From Rhizophagus clarus (Eukaryota > Glomeromycota > Glomeromycetes > Glomerales > Glomeraceae), in NCBI GenBank assembly GCA_015698045.1, contig BLAL01000019.1, positions 64,501 through 128,500 of the forward strand: a DNA stretch of 64,000 nucleotides, in the 5' to 3' direction. The notes under the pieces were generated by a model, which saw only the letters and a program-made list of their open reading frames with translations, was not told the DNA's origin and did not search any database. Below are positions 1 to 10,359 of this stretch, piece by piece. The stretch's first letter is position 1. Every line of letters starts with the position of its first letter. The position numbers and the translations under genes are program-made.

Positions 1-347
1 AATAAATTTCTTCACCTGTTTGATATGAAGATAATCTAGGAGTGTCTTTAGTATCAAATGATTCATCTAGATGGTAATACCTGCGACTCTTATCTATAAC
101 CTTAAATTTCAACCCATAAGTTGCATGTAGTGCTGAGTTCAGTAAACCAAGTTTTGCCTGATCTGTTTTCAATCTTGATTTTTTAGCACTGCGCAATACA
201 TCTGTATTGTCAAATACCTGAGCCATTTTAGGTACTAAATCCTGAAGATATGACATTAACTTGGGGGAACTTATACGTATTTTAACTTCATTAACTTTGT
301 ACCTAATCCTGTCATCAATATCTCTAGCAGGTATACAAACCCTTAGT
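1..347 (-). pseudogene. Replication-origin-binding-protein-like gene, C-terminal fragment (runs off left edge)
   Basis: The minus strand is open for about 115 codons with no start codon and continues past the window edge. It contains the stretches KLMSYLQDLVPKMAQVF and KTDQAKLGLLNSALHATYGL. I recognise these as the distal part of a large Glomeromycotina protein family usually annotated as replication-origin-binding protein (herpesvirus OBP-like helicase family); that identity is from memory of the family. The reading frame resumes from the piece at 1,866-2,810 across a 10-bp target duplication, so the two were one exon before a transposon landed between them. The ancestral protein would be a nuclear DNA helicase-like protein, but this copy cannot be expressed intact. 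Confidence 0.65.
338..347. repeat. 10-bp target-site duplication, left copy
   Basis: AACCCTTAGT occurs here and again at 1,866-1,875, exactly flanking the inverted-repeat ends of the element at 348-1,865. Removing the element and one copy restores the reading frame of the host gene. Confidence 0.85.
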
Positions 348-890
348 AAAGATGTGTCCGCAATACCCTAATTGCGGATTAATTGCGATTTGCGATATTG
401 CAGAACATTGCAGATTTTGAAGAATAATTATTCGCAAATCTGCAATCGCAAATAATTTGCAAATCTGCAAATAATTCGCAAATAATCTGAATAATCTCAA
501 AAATTATGATTGACTGTAGATCATCTTCACATGATCATTTTTTTTTGTAAAATATTCCCACCTAAGCGAAAAAAAATTTTCTCACCAGAATACGGGAATA
601 TTATTTCCAAAATCCAATTAAAATAATAATAATATATCAGATTATTCAGCCATAATTAATACATTATTTTAACAATTATATATATCATTGTATCAAAACT
701 CATTCTATCAAACATATCACAATATACAATTACGTATCAAAACAATCGCGTTATCAAATGTTATTATTTGATCAATTAAATAAATATCAGTTTTTACAGT
801 TTTTAGTACCCCAATTGCTTTCTTCCCTCTTCATTTTAAAAATAAAAAATAAAGTATCAGCTTTTAAAATATTGAATAAATATATTAGAA

Positions 891-1130
891 ATGTCAAAAA
901 CACCCTGCTCAGTTCTCAATTCAAAAATTCGCGAGAAAAAAGTTTATTTACCTGATGACGATGAAAGCTTAATTTCAACAGCACTTTCTCTTGTTTGAAC
1001 AAAGACGGATAAAAAAATTGATTCGTATACTTTTGAGCAAGATAGAGTAAGAATGTCATATAAAAAAAATGAAGGTCGTATATATTTTGATCTGGAGGAA
1101 TCGTTGTCAAATTTTACATTTATTGATAAG
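891..1130 (+). pseudogene. Broken 80-codon first exon of an unknown transposon-borne gene
   Basis: From ATG at 891 the frame encodes MSKTP...FIDK and stops exactly at a GTATAT splice-donor-like site at 1,131, giving 240 nt. A paralogous exon at 9,188-9,427 has the same length, the same start and the same donor position. About 60% of residues are identical with no indels. At 996-998 this copy has TGA where the paralogue has TGG (Trp), so it is a pseudogene. I do not recognise the domain. It has a basic N-terminal third and a conserved block around FEQDRVR and KKNEGR. The exon sits inside the TIR element at 348-1,865. Confidence 0.7.
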
Positions 1131-1184
1131 GTATATGATAATTTTGTCCCCTTTCCCTTTATTTTGTTTCTGTCTATTTTTCGG

Positions 1185-1500
1185 TTTTGGACAACTTTGT
1201 CCACTTTTTTTCGTCTCTGGACAACTTTGTCCACTTTTTTTTTCGACTTTGTTCTTTTTTTTTCGTCTCTGGACAACTTTGTCTATTTTTACTTCACTTT
1301 TTTTTTTTCGTCTGGATAACTTTGTCCACTTTTTTTCGCTTTTTTTTTCGTCTGGACAACTTTGTCCACTTTTTTTTCACTTTTTTTTTCGTCTGGACAA
1401 CTTTGTCCACTTTTTTTCGCTTTTTTTTTTCGTCTGGACAACTTTGTCCACTTTTTTTTTCACTTTTTTTTTCCGTCTCTGGACAATTTTGTCTATTTTG
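1185..1500. repeat. Array of the dyad word TGGACAACTTTGTCCA in a T-rich tract
   Basis: About eight copies of TGGACAA-NN-TTGTCCA (perfect 7-bp arms, 2-bp centre) are spaced 28-53 bp apart by T-rich spacers with TTTTCG or TTTTCACTT. They begin just after the donor of the broken exon at 891-1,130. A further copy lies at about 1,570. The same word forms a longer array in the paralogous position at 9,449-10,065. Confidence 0.85.
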
Positions 1501-1865
1501 TAAACTTATGAATCATGTTAATTTAATCTTCGCAATTAAATATAACCAAATTTATTTATATACTAAAAGTGGACAATTTTGTCCACTTATTCGCAAATTT
1601 GCGATAATATAAATTATTTGCAGATTTGCAGATTATTTGCAATACTATACGGATTTGCAGATTATTTGCGGGTTTGCAGATTTGCAGGTTATTTGCGATA
1701 CTATAAATTATTTGCGGGTTATTTGTGGTACTATAAATTATTTGCGGGTTTGCGGATTATTTGCAGATTTGCAGATTATTTGCAGGTTTGCGAATTACTA
1801 AGCGCAATTAATTTCCAAAACCTGTAATATTGCAGATTTTGGAAATCAATTGAGGACCCATCTTT

Positions 1866-2810
1866 AACCCTTAGTAATTCTAGGCAAATTCGATGTCTTT
1901 TAGCTCAAGTTATGGTTGTAAGTCTATCTTCTCTATAATCTTTACAGGTGATAGCTTCAATGGCCATTTTATTATTAGTATCAGCATTTCGTAACTGCTT
2001 ATAAGCTCTGAACTATCTCATATGGTTATAATCCCGTACTTCAAGATGAACTCTTCAGTCAATGCTTCAGGCGAAATCTTATAACATTCCACAATATGAT
2101 GCCAGTCTAGAGAACGCATTTCTTTTAAGGTCTTCTTTGGCTTATTTTTTAGAAATTCAGCAGTCTCATGATTGACAATCGTAGCATTAGCTATATCTAA
2201 TATTTCCTCCACTTTAACGGTAGCAGAATCGCTCTCACAGCTTAAAATAATGATACAGCATTTCCATCAGGCTTAGGAATAGGTTCTATGATAGAAATTA
2301 GCATACCTGCCTTTTGGAAAAAATTAACCATCCACCAACCAAATAAATGCCGATAGCAGAATTTCTCCAATATGAATGTTACCCATAATCGAATAGTTGA
2401 AATGTTCTTATTCCGGATGATAGAGTCTATATCTGGAAATATTCCCTTATTTTGAAGTTCTTGGGAAAGACACTCGCATTTAGCATTTAACAACCATCAG
2501 AATAAGCCTTCTTTTGTAATGGAAACGTTAGATGATCTTTATTCGATGTGGCATATATAATCTTTAATGCACTACATACGAAATAACATCTGATTCATTT
2601 TGGCGTTTGTTTCTATATAGTTATTGAAGAGGTAAAATACCTGCTCGAACTTAAAATTAGTATATGAAATACCTATTTTAAGAGTGCTAGTATATGCTAC
2701 TAAATCTACATCACTCCATGAATCTTCTATGTTACTGAAGTCATAAGCCTTTTCTACGGGATCAGATTTACCATGATATTCCTTGATCTGTAACATCAGG
2801 AGTTGTATTT
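1866..2810 (-). pseudogene. Replication-origin-binding-protein-like gene, middle fragment
   Basis: Minus-strand coding similarity runs through this stretch in several short open pieces (about 2,572-2,810, 2,242-2,493, 2,018-2,212 and 1,876-2,030), separated by stops and single-base shifts. Recognisable blocks are IKEYHGKSDPVEKAYDFSN, DLVAYTSTLKIG, NAKCECLSQELQNKGIFPD and KPKKTLKEMRSL, typical of the Glomeromycotina origin-binding-like family. In-frame stops include TAG near 2,027 and TGA near 1,905, and there is a frameshift near 2,030. It joins the fragment at 1-347 on the left and that at 5,880-6,228 on the right once the insertions are discounted. Confidence 0.7.
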
Positions 2811-5800
2811 TTTATAGAGTCTATGTAATGTCCATAATTCTATGTATATCCAATATAAATTTATTATATAAATTTTTATAAATCTGTAGTCTATATAAAT
2901 GATCTATTTATTTTTCATATGAACATAAAAATATTGTAGATATTTTGTATAAAATTTATGTAAATATAAAATTAGTTAAATATAAATTTATATGTAATTT
3001 ATAGTCAAGTAATATCCATGTAAATATTTTAAATAAAATTATACAGATACAAATCTATTTGAATATGAATTCATGCATAATATATAATCAAATAAATATT
3101 ATGCAAATATTTCATATATTAATTATATATATACGAAATTTGATGTATATTTTATATAAAATTTTCATAAAGATTTGTATAGAATTATTAATTTTTAAAT
3201 AAGTATAAATTACTATAATCATTCAAATGTAAAATATAATGTATATATTTGTACATAGTTACTTTAAAATTATCATGATTTGCAATCAATATTAGCGACT
3301 AGTGGTTTTTTTCAATAACCTTAATATTTTTTTATCTCTTCTATATGGATACTCTTATTAAATTAAGTTTCAAAAACTTGTACATTTATAAGAATATAGT
3401 GACTGTTTGCTAGAGCTTCGAACCAGATAACCCTAATGCTGTTATAGGGTTATCCGTTTCAAAAAAATTGTATCTGAATACCCTGTGTCAGTTAGTAACG
3501 GATAAATCTGAATGAAAATTATAAGGTATTCTAGGCTTACAGGCGCAGCAATTATACATACTTATTTATTATAATTAATTTAAATAAATTTATATTTATT
3601 ACATTTTCACTCGCTAAATAATGTATCTTAGTAATAATTTTTAGAAGAACTAAAAGCTTTAAGAAGCTTAAATTATCCTTATTAACATTTAAATAATAAT
3701 TAAGCTATAAACTATTATTAAACCTAGGGTATCCGAAAGTATAATCTGGATAATCCTATATAAAAAAAATCAATATTATAAAAACAATCCGGATATATAG
3801 GCTAATAGGATAAATCCTAGAGTATTCTAGTTACATTACCCGTTAAGGAAAGCTCTACTGCTTGCCGTATCTCATCTAATCACGTGTCAATTCGTACAAT
3901 ATAAACGTCTATTTTTCCAACACATCTTCCCACTTTTGATCTCATTGTATTGTTTTCTTCATCTTTAACAACTAACATTCATTCTTAAAACAATGTTTTT
4001 TTTGCCACTCATTTTGGAGTATTTCTTTATAAATAAACTTTTTTATATCATATAAAAAATTTTTAAACTTTTCTATTTCGTATTTATACTTTTTAAACTT
4101 ATTTTTACATTCCTTTATAAAAAAAAAACTTCTTTGTCTATAAAACCAAAAATGAATTTTCCCATTAAAAAAATTTTTTTTTATTTTCTTTTAAACTGTG
4201 AAAGAAAAAAGAAAAAAACTTTTATAAAATGGTATGTTTTTTATCAATAAACTATTTTAAGTACTATAAACTGCGGATGAATAGAATTTATTTTGATTAT
4301 TAACTTCAGAATAAGGTGAGAGTTGTAGAGAATTAGGAAATAGAGACTATAAACTTTACTAATTTTCCTATTTTTTTTTACCCAGAATCTCAAATTCTTT
4401 GAATTGTTATACTTTGAAGATTGGGAATGAACTCATGGTAAGGATTAGGGATCAAATAAATTTAGGAAATATTAGTAACTGAAGACTTTATAACACTCCT
4501 TTATTTTCTTCTTATATTTCTCTCTCAGATGGCGTTGGATTTTGGAACAGAAAAGTAGGATTGGGAATTCGTCAAACCATTGAAAATAAAAAAAGTAAGC
4601 TTCATCATGAAACCTACTTTATTTTATATATTTTCTATTAAGCATTAACTAGTGTTTCTTAATTTTTTTTGTAAATCTGAGTTATTAGAATCAACAAAGA
4701 AAGTAAGTTTATTGTAAAACTTTATTTGTATTTTTTTATTAAAGAAATATTAACTAGTATTTTGCTAATATTTCTTCCTTTTTTATAGATCCGCAAGTTA
4801 TGATAGTCTTTTCCCAGTTTTTAATTTGTTTTTCTCAGAAATGTATATTCTTGTGCAGTTGTGAATCATCCATGCTGAGATTTATATTTCTTAATAGTGA
4901 TCACATAACAAATGCCTGAACGATTACTGTGAACTTTCTTTTTTGGTATGTATTCAATTTTCTGTTTCTATGTATATAGTAGCTAATTTCTTTGTAATAT
5001 TTCTTGCATCTCTATCTGTTGTTTGACATTATATAAGTAGATGAAAGCCAACAATCACGTTGATAAGCACATGGGATATAGAAAATTAGATAGATACAGT
5101 GTTTTGATATGGAAATCAGATAAATATTGCAGGTCTGTGATCATTTTAATTGATTTATTAACTGCAATAAGTTTTTTTTAAAAATGTTCATATATGATGA
5201 AAATAAATGGAAACTGTATTTTTATGATAATGACAGTCTACAGAAAACACGAAAAATATAAACTAATGAGAAAATTAATACTGGGGACTTAATTATGAAC
5301 TATACTCCTTCCAAGACAATTATGGAGTATGTTGATATTATTAGTGCAGGTTGCAAAATTATTTTTGATTGATACTTTGTTTGATTTCTTTAATCTTAGA
5401 AGGTATACCATACCACGTGTATCATATGACATATAAGGCATATTTGGCCAAAGATTTGTGAAGTTGTAAAACGACTTGTATAAAGTCCAGTATGGCGTTT
5501 GTAGATATTATATTATCATGAAACTGTTTATATGTAAATTGGACTAGCAAAGCAGGTCGGAGAGTGATAGTAATCTAATGTATATCATTAGATAATTCGT
5601 TAGTAAGATTTAGAATGTATTTATGCAATAATTTAAAATGAAAGCTTTATTTGCAAATTAACAATATTAAATGTAATATTTATTTAAAAAATACATAGAC
5701 TTTATTTGAATTTTAAATAAAAATTCTATATAATTCTATATAAATTTACTTTACATGTAAGATCAGGTTTACGTAAAATCCATGTTGGGTATTTAAAACT

Positions 5801-5879
5801 ATGTAGAATAGTATATATAAATTTTACATAGATTTTTCATATAAATCTACATAGAATACAACTTCCGATGAATTCTTAA
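2811..5879. mobile_element. Inserted element of about 3.1 kb, unclassified
   Basis: The piece interrupts the origin-binding-like gene between its TDF and IKEYHG segments. Its ends share an inverted motif, CATCAGGAGTTGTATT on the left and CATCGGAAGTTGTATT inverted on the right. Both subterminal regions (2,820-3,240 and 5,640-5,870) are dense in TATATAAATTT/CTATGTA words. A clean target duplication was not found. No long ORF exists inside. Small exon-like pieces with GTAAG donors occur around 4,530-4,810, and a hairpin based on AACCCTA/TAGGGTT lies near 3,429. Family and exact borders are uncertain. Confidence 0.55.
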
Positions 5880-6228
5880 AAATCAGTCTTAAGATCACGA
5901 ATAATTCCTTGCACATCCTTCCTGAGATGGTAGATAAACGAAGCACTTATTCATTTCTCAGAACGTAATAAAGATATTTGCTTGGCCCAGTCCCAAAGTT
6001 CAGCTAACACAGCTTCTTTATTTGGAGCCAAGTGGAATATCTTACTTTTCTGGAGTTGGAAAGTGTTGTGAATAATAGAAAATTGTTTATAATCTGTACA
6101 GAACGCCTTAATCTATTCGATATTAAGGTCAGTTAGATCATTATCTATGATGATTATACATCTTGCATTTTGAACCAATTTATATAATTTTTCTATAGAC
6201 TGTCCGGCCAAACGACTCTATGTCTGAG
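5880..6228 (-). pseudogene. Replication-origin-binding-protein-like gene, second fragment
   Basis: The minus strand encodes LAGQSIEKLYKLVQNARC, IIIIDNDLTDLNIE, a TAG where a tryptophan is expected, then SIIHNTFQLQKSKIFHLAPN and LAELWDWAKQISLL. These match the same protein family as the neighbouring fragments and lie in the expected order. A second stop (TGA) follows LLRSEK. The fragment is bounded by an element at 2,811-5,879 and another at 6,229-8,359. Confidence 0.7.
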
Positions 6229-6659
6229 CTAGTGTTCTGCACAAATCAAATTAGACCAAATCAGGTTAGATTTGAAATTTGATTTGATCAAATCAAATCT
6301 GAAAAGTTTGAATTCGGATTTGAATCAAACCATTCAAATCTGATTTGAAATTTGATTCAAATTTGATTTGATTTGATTTAAATTTGATTCGATTCAAATC
6401 AAATTCAAATTCAAATCAAATCAAATTCATTCAAATAGATTTGTGATTTGGTTTGATTTGTTGAATTTTAAATAAAAAAATGCGTTTTGCAACACAATAC
6501 TAATAAAAAAAACATTGCGAAATGTTTTTTTTTAATTATTTAAATAAAAAATACATTTTGCAACGCATTATTAATAAAAAAATGTTGTGAAACGTATTTC
6601 TTTAGTGTGTTTAAGGAGGGTTGGACATCATGTGGTTGCAGTAACTACCAATAATATTT

Positions 6660-8090
6660 ACGGTAATTACAGGACCCCGAATAATACCAATATAACTCAC
6701 ATACGGGTTTGTGTAGAGTTTATATGAAATTACTTTTTAAACCTACAAATTGAGTTTGCGTAGATCGGTCAATTTGGGATATTATGTTTGTGTAGAGTTT
6801 ATAATAGATATACGTGGATTTATTTTTAAAAAATACTAATTTCAGTAAATTAAATTACTCGGTATTTACCAAAATTTATTTTATTTTATTTATTTTTTCA
6901 CTTTTTTTCAGTATTTTATACCAAATTTATTTATTTTTATTATTCTTTTTTGGGTTTTAATACCCTAATTCCAAAAGTCCAGTCGTGTTTTTTGCCTGGC
7001 AACACTACAAAAAATAAAAAAAAAAATAATTAATTTGTTAAAAAAAATACCGAAAAACACTTCCCCCACCCTTCCTTACCTTAATTCCAAAAGTCCGGTC
7101 GTGCATTTCGTCTGGCAACACTACAAAAAATAAAAAAAAAATTAATACTTAATTAATTAAAAAAAAACAACGAAACACCTTCCCCAACCCTCCCTTACCT
7201 TAATTCCAAAAGTCCAGTCATACTTTTCGTCTGGCAACACTATAAAAAAATAAAAAAAAACAATTAATTAGTTAAAAAAAATACTGAAAAACACTTCCCC
7301 CACCCTCCCTTACCTTAATTTCAAAAGTCTGGTCATGCTTTTCGTACGGCAACACTACAAAAAAATAAAAAAAAAGGTTAATACTTAATTAATTAAAAAA
7401 AAACAACGAAACACTTCCCCCAACCCTCCCTTACCTTAATTCCAAAAGTCTGGTCATGCTTTTCGTCCGGCAATACTATAAAAAGTAAAAAAAAAGTTAA
7501 TACTTAATTAATTAAAAAAAAATAACGAAACATTTCCCCCAACCTCTTCCTTACCTTAATTCCAAAAGTCCGGTCATGCATTTTGTCCGGCAACACTACA
7601 AAAAGTAAAAAAAAGTTAATACTTAATTAATTAAAAAAAAAACAACGAAACACCTCCCCCAACCCCTCCCTTACCTTAATTCCAAAAGTCCGGTCATGCC
7701 TTTCGTCCAGCAACACTATAAAAAAATAAAAAAAAATAATTAATTAAATAGTTAAAAAAAATACTGAAAAACACTTCCCCACTCTCCCTTACCTTAATTC
7801 CAAAAGTCTGGTCATGCTTTTCGTCCGGTAATACTACAAAAAGTAAAAAAAAAGTTAATACTTAAATTAATTAAAAAAAACAACGAAACACCTCCCCCAA
7901 TCCCTCCCTTACCTTAATTCTAAAAGTCCGGTCATGCCTTTCGTCTGGCAACACTACAAAAATAAACTGATAAATGATTAAAAAAAAGATCGGATATTCA
8001 GATTATCTGATTAGATCGGCAAGTCACATGACCCTGCCTTTATATATTTGTGAGTTATATTAGTATTGTTCGGGATCCTATAATTACGTT
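6660..8090. mobile_element. Nested inverted-repeat element
   Basis: A roughly 40-bp arm (GTAATTACAGGACCCCGAAT at its outer side, TATAACTCACA at its inner side) at 6,662-6,701 is inverted at 8,050-8,088 with only a few differences. The repeats enclose a minisatellite and AT-rich DNA. This suggests a small foldback or MITE-like element inside the larger AAATCAAATC-rich element. I could not define a target duplication. Confidence 0.6.
6960..7980. repeat. Minisatellite, about 119-bp unit, nine copies
   Basis: The segment CCTTAATTCCAAAAGTC(C/T)GG recurs near 6,970, 7,088, 7,207, 7,318, 7,442, 7,562, 7,681, 7,800 and 7,919. Each copy is followed by TCGTCTGGCAACACTACAAA-like sequence, an A-rich run, TTAATTAATTAAA and CCTCCCTTA. 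Copies differ by point changes and A-run length. Confidence 0.9.
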
Positions 8091-8359
8091 TAACCAGGCC
8101 ATGTATATTTAATTTGATTTAATTTGGATTTGATTTGGATTTGTCAGATTTGATTCAGATTTGATTGAATTAGTTTAAGCTAATTTAAATTTAATTTGAA
8201 ATCGAATCAAATCTTTTTTTTTTAATTTGGATTTGAACTCAAATCTTGTTTTGAAGTTTGGATTTGATTTGCAAATCAAAATTATCAAATCAAATCAAAT
8301 CAAACTTCAAATCAAATCTGAATTGATTTGATTTGACCAAATCATTTGCGAAACACTAG

Positions 8360-8935
8360 CCTGAGCAATTATAGATACTATTTCATCAAGCCATAAGTCA
8401 TATTGGCTCAGAAGGCATTTGCATTTTTCATTACATTTACAACTATTAGTAATTTGATGCAAGCTCTCTATCTGACACACTACCCTTTTATGATCAGAGT
8501 AATTTATGTTGCTATCAATATCGCAATATGATTTAAGATTAAGTCTAGTAGTAACAGCATTCGAGTAAAAGTATTACATGAATAATACTAGCAAATTCAC
8601 ATTATCAGATATAGTAAGATATTCGAAAATATATGTTTTTTCAGTTTCCCAAGATAAGTCTATATAAATATCCCCTTTATCAGGTAGTGGCTTTACATAT
8701 CTCTTCTCATATATTTCTGTTGCTGTAAGAGCTTTGTTATACTTGGCCCAGAATGGCATTTTTACAAAAGCTCTTGAAAAACCTGGGCCTTTTATTTTGC
8801 GAATGCTAAGTGATGAAGATAATTTTTTATTTTCTTGTCTAATTTTTTTTGCGATAGATGGATCGCATTCAAAAACTTCCCCAGATTCATCAGTACCTTG
8901 CCTAAAGATGCATGTCATAAATAAAGAATTTTGAC
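8360..8935 (-). pseudogene. Replication-origin-binding-protein-like gene, N-terminal-side fragment
   Basis: The minus strand from about 8,930 encodes NSLFMTCIFRQGTDESGEVF, then GPGFSRAFVKMPFWAKYN and a stop TAA near 8,573. The same frame continues with YSNAVTTRLNLKSYCDIDSN, DHKRVVCQIESLHQIT and a Cys-rich CKCNEKCKC block to LWLDEIVSIIAQ. This precedes the fragment at 5,880-6,228 in the family order. The gene has one internal stop here and is cut on its 5' side near 8,936 by DNA rich in TTTTGACATGTCGAAA. Confidence 0.65.
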
Positions 8936-9187
8936 ATGTCGAAAATGTCGAAAAAAAATAAATAATTTGTCAATGCAAATCAAAATGGCAAAAAGCTGAA
9001 ATAAATTCGTCAAGTTAAAATTGGCAAAATTGTCGAAATAATAATTGGCTGCAGATCATCATTTTTTTGTGATATAATGATGTAGCTGGCAAAATTGAAT
9101 ATAAATAAACACGTCATAAAATCAAAAAAAAAATATTTTTTTTCTTGATTTCACACGAAATATTATCAAGTATTTCTTTGTTTGAAT

Positions 9188-10339
9188 ATGTCGAAAACAC
9201 CTTCTGCTATTCTCAATTTAAAGATTCGTAAAAAAAAAGCTTTTTTACCTGACGATGTTAAATATTCAGTTTCAATAGCGCTTTCATATATTTGGACAGT
9301 AACAAATAAAAAAATTAATTCGTGTGTTTTTGAACAAGATAAAGTGAGAATAATATTTAAGAAGAATGAAGGTCGTACGTATATTGACTTACAAGAGTTG
9401 TCATCAAGTTTTACGTTCATCAATAAGGTATAAAATTTTCTCATTTTTGGACAACTTTGTCCACTTTTTCCTTTTGGATAATTTTGTCCACTTTTTTATC
9501 AGGTTTGGTCACTTTTTACAGGTTTAGACAATTTTGTCCAATTTTTTTTGTTCTTGGTCATTCATTTCTATCCACTTTTTTTCATTTCTGGACAATTTTG
9601 TCTACTTTTTTTTTATTTTTGGACAATTTTGTCCACTTTTTTTTTTTATTTTGAACAATTTTGTCCACTTTTTTTTTTATTTTTGGACAATTTTATCCAC
9701 TTTTTTGTCGGGTTTGGTCACTTTTCTACGAGCAATTTTGTCCACTTTTTTTCGTTCTTGATCATTCATCTCTGATCTCTGTCCACTTTTTTTCATTTCT
9801 GGACAACTTTGTCCACTTTTTTATCAGGTTTAGTCACTTTTTTACGGGTTTGGATAATTTTATCCACTTTTTTTTGTTCTTGGTTATTCATCTTTGTCCG
9901 CTTTTTTTTCATTTCTTGACAACTTTGTCCACTTTTTTATTGGGTTTGATCACTTTTTTATGGGTTTGGACAATTTTGTTTTTGTTATTGATCATTCATC
10001 TCTGTCCACTTTTTTTTTCATTTCTGGACAACTTTGTCCTTTATTTTTGGACAATTTTGTCTATTTTTCCCTTGGTATTAGAACAATTACATTTTTTCTG
10101 AATAAAATATTTTGTTTTTTTTAGGATAGTTTGACTGAACTCGAGAATTACAAGAAAACATTATTGATGGTTTGGATAAGGATTTTTTGGAAGATGATAA
10201 TAATTTAATCAAGGATAATTTGAATAATGATGATAATGAAAACAATAATTGCGACAATGAAAATGATAAAGAAGAATCTGGAAGAGGGATTATAAACTAT
10301 AATGTAGAAGATTTGGCAAAAGAATTTGTTAATAAATGA
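9188..10339 (+). CDS. Unknown transposon-borne gene, probable two exons with a dyad-array intron
   Basis: Exon 1 (9,188-9,427, 80 codons) is fully open, MSKTP to FINK, and ends at a GTATAA donor. A T-rich intron of about 700 bp holds the TGGACAA/TTGTCCA array and ends in TTTTTTAG at 10,124. Downstream an acidic, Asn/Asp-rich frame (DDNNLIKDNLNND, then NYNVEDLAKEFVNK) reaches TGA at 10,337-10,339. It is one base out of phase with a simple exon 1-exon 2 join, so either the junction differs or the gene is frameshifted. I do not recognise the domain. A homologous exon with a premature TGA lies at 891-1,130. Confidence 0.5.
9445..10070. repeat. Intronic array of TGGACAAnnTTGTCCA dyads
   Basis: At least fifteen full or one-mismatch copies of the 16-bp dyad word (TGGACAACTTTGTCCA, TGGACAATTTTGTCCA, TGGATAATTTTGTCCA) occur in T-rich spacers. 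They are mixed with a second word, GGTTTGGTCACTTTTTTA, and a third, TTCTTGGTCATTCATCTCTG. The array lies wholly between the exon donor at 9,428 and the acceptor at 10,124. Confidence 0.85.
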
Positions 10340-10359
10340 CGATATATTTTTTTTTTTGG

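Larger units (their letters stand above)
348..1865. mobile_element. TIR DNA transposon (1.5 kb) inserted in the origin-binding-like gene
   Basis: The ends are AAAGATGTGTCCGCAAT at 348-364 and, inverted, AAAGATGGGTCCTCAAT at 1,849-1,865 (15 of 17 match). They are flanked by the 10-bp duplication AACCCTTAGT. Next to both ends lie subterminal arrays of GCAAATTTGC/GCAGATTTGC-type words (about 380-490 and 1,590-1,800). Inside are a degenerate 80-codon exon (891-1,130) and a dyad-word array (about 1,185-1,500). No transposase is visible, so the element is probably non-autonomous. A 9-11-bp duplication would suit a Mutator-like superfamily, but this is inference. The MITE at 53,501-54,042 has related ends and also a 10-bp duplication. 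Confidence 0.85.
6229..8359. mobile_element. TIR element rich in AAATCAAATC words, with a second element nested inside
   Basis: The ends are inverted around CTAGTGTTCTGC (left) and CTAGTGTTTCGC (right), flanked by TCTGAG at 6,223-6,228 and CCTGAG at 8,360-8,365, a near-perfect 6-bp duplication. About 200-250 bp inside each end is almost wholly built of TTTGATTTG/CAAATCAAATC words. The insertion splits the host gene between SIIAQ and TxSRLAGQ. The interior holds an inverted-repeat pair (6,662-6,701 and 8,050-8,088) and a 119-bp minisatellite. No ORF is present, so it is non-autonomous. Confidence 0.75.

Noticed and set aside
944..1276. Minus-strand ORF with KKVDKVVQ repeats
   Set aside because: It is the shadow of the TGGACAA/TTGTCCA array read on the other strand; no start context and no homology to a real protein.
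9457..10124. Overlapping plus-strand Phe-rich ORFs (FGQFCPLF, LDNFVHFF repeats)
   Set aside because: They are translations of the T-rich dyad array in several frames and lie inside a probable intron.
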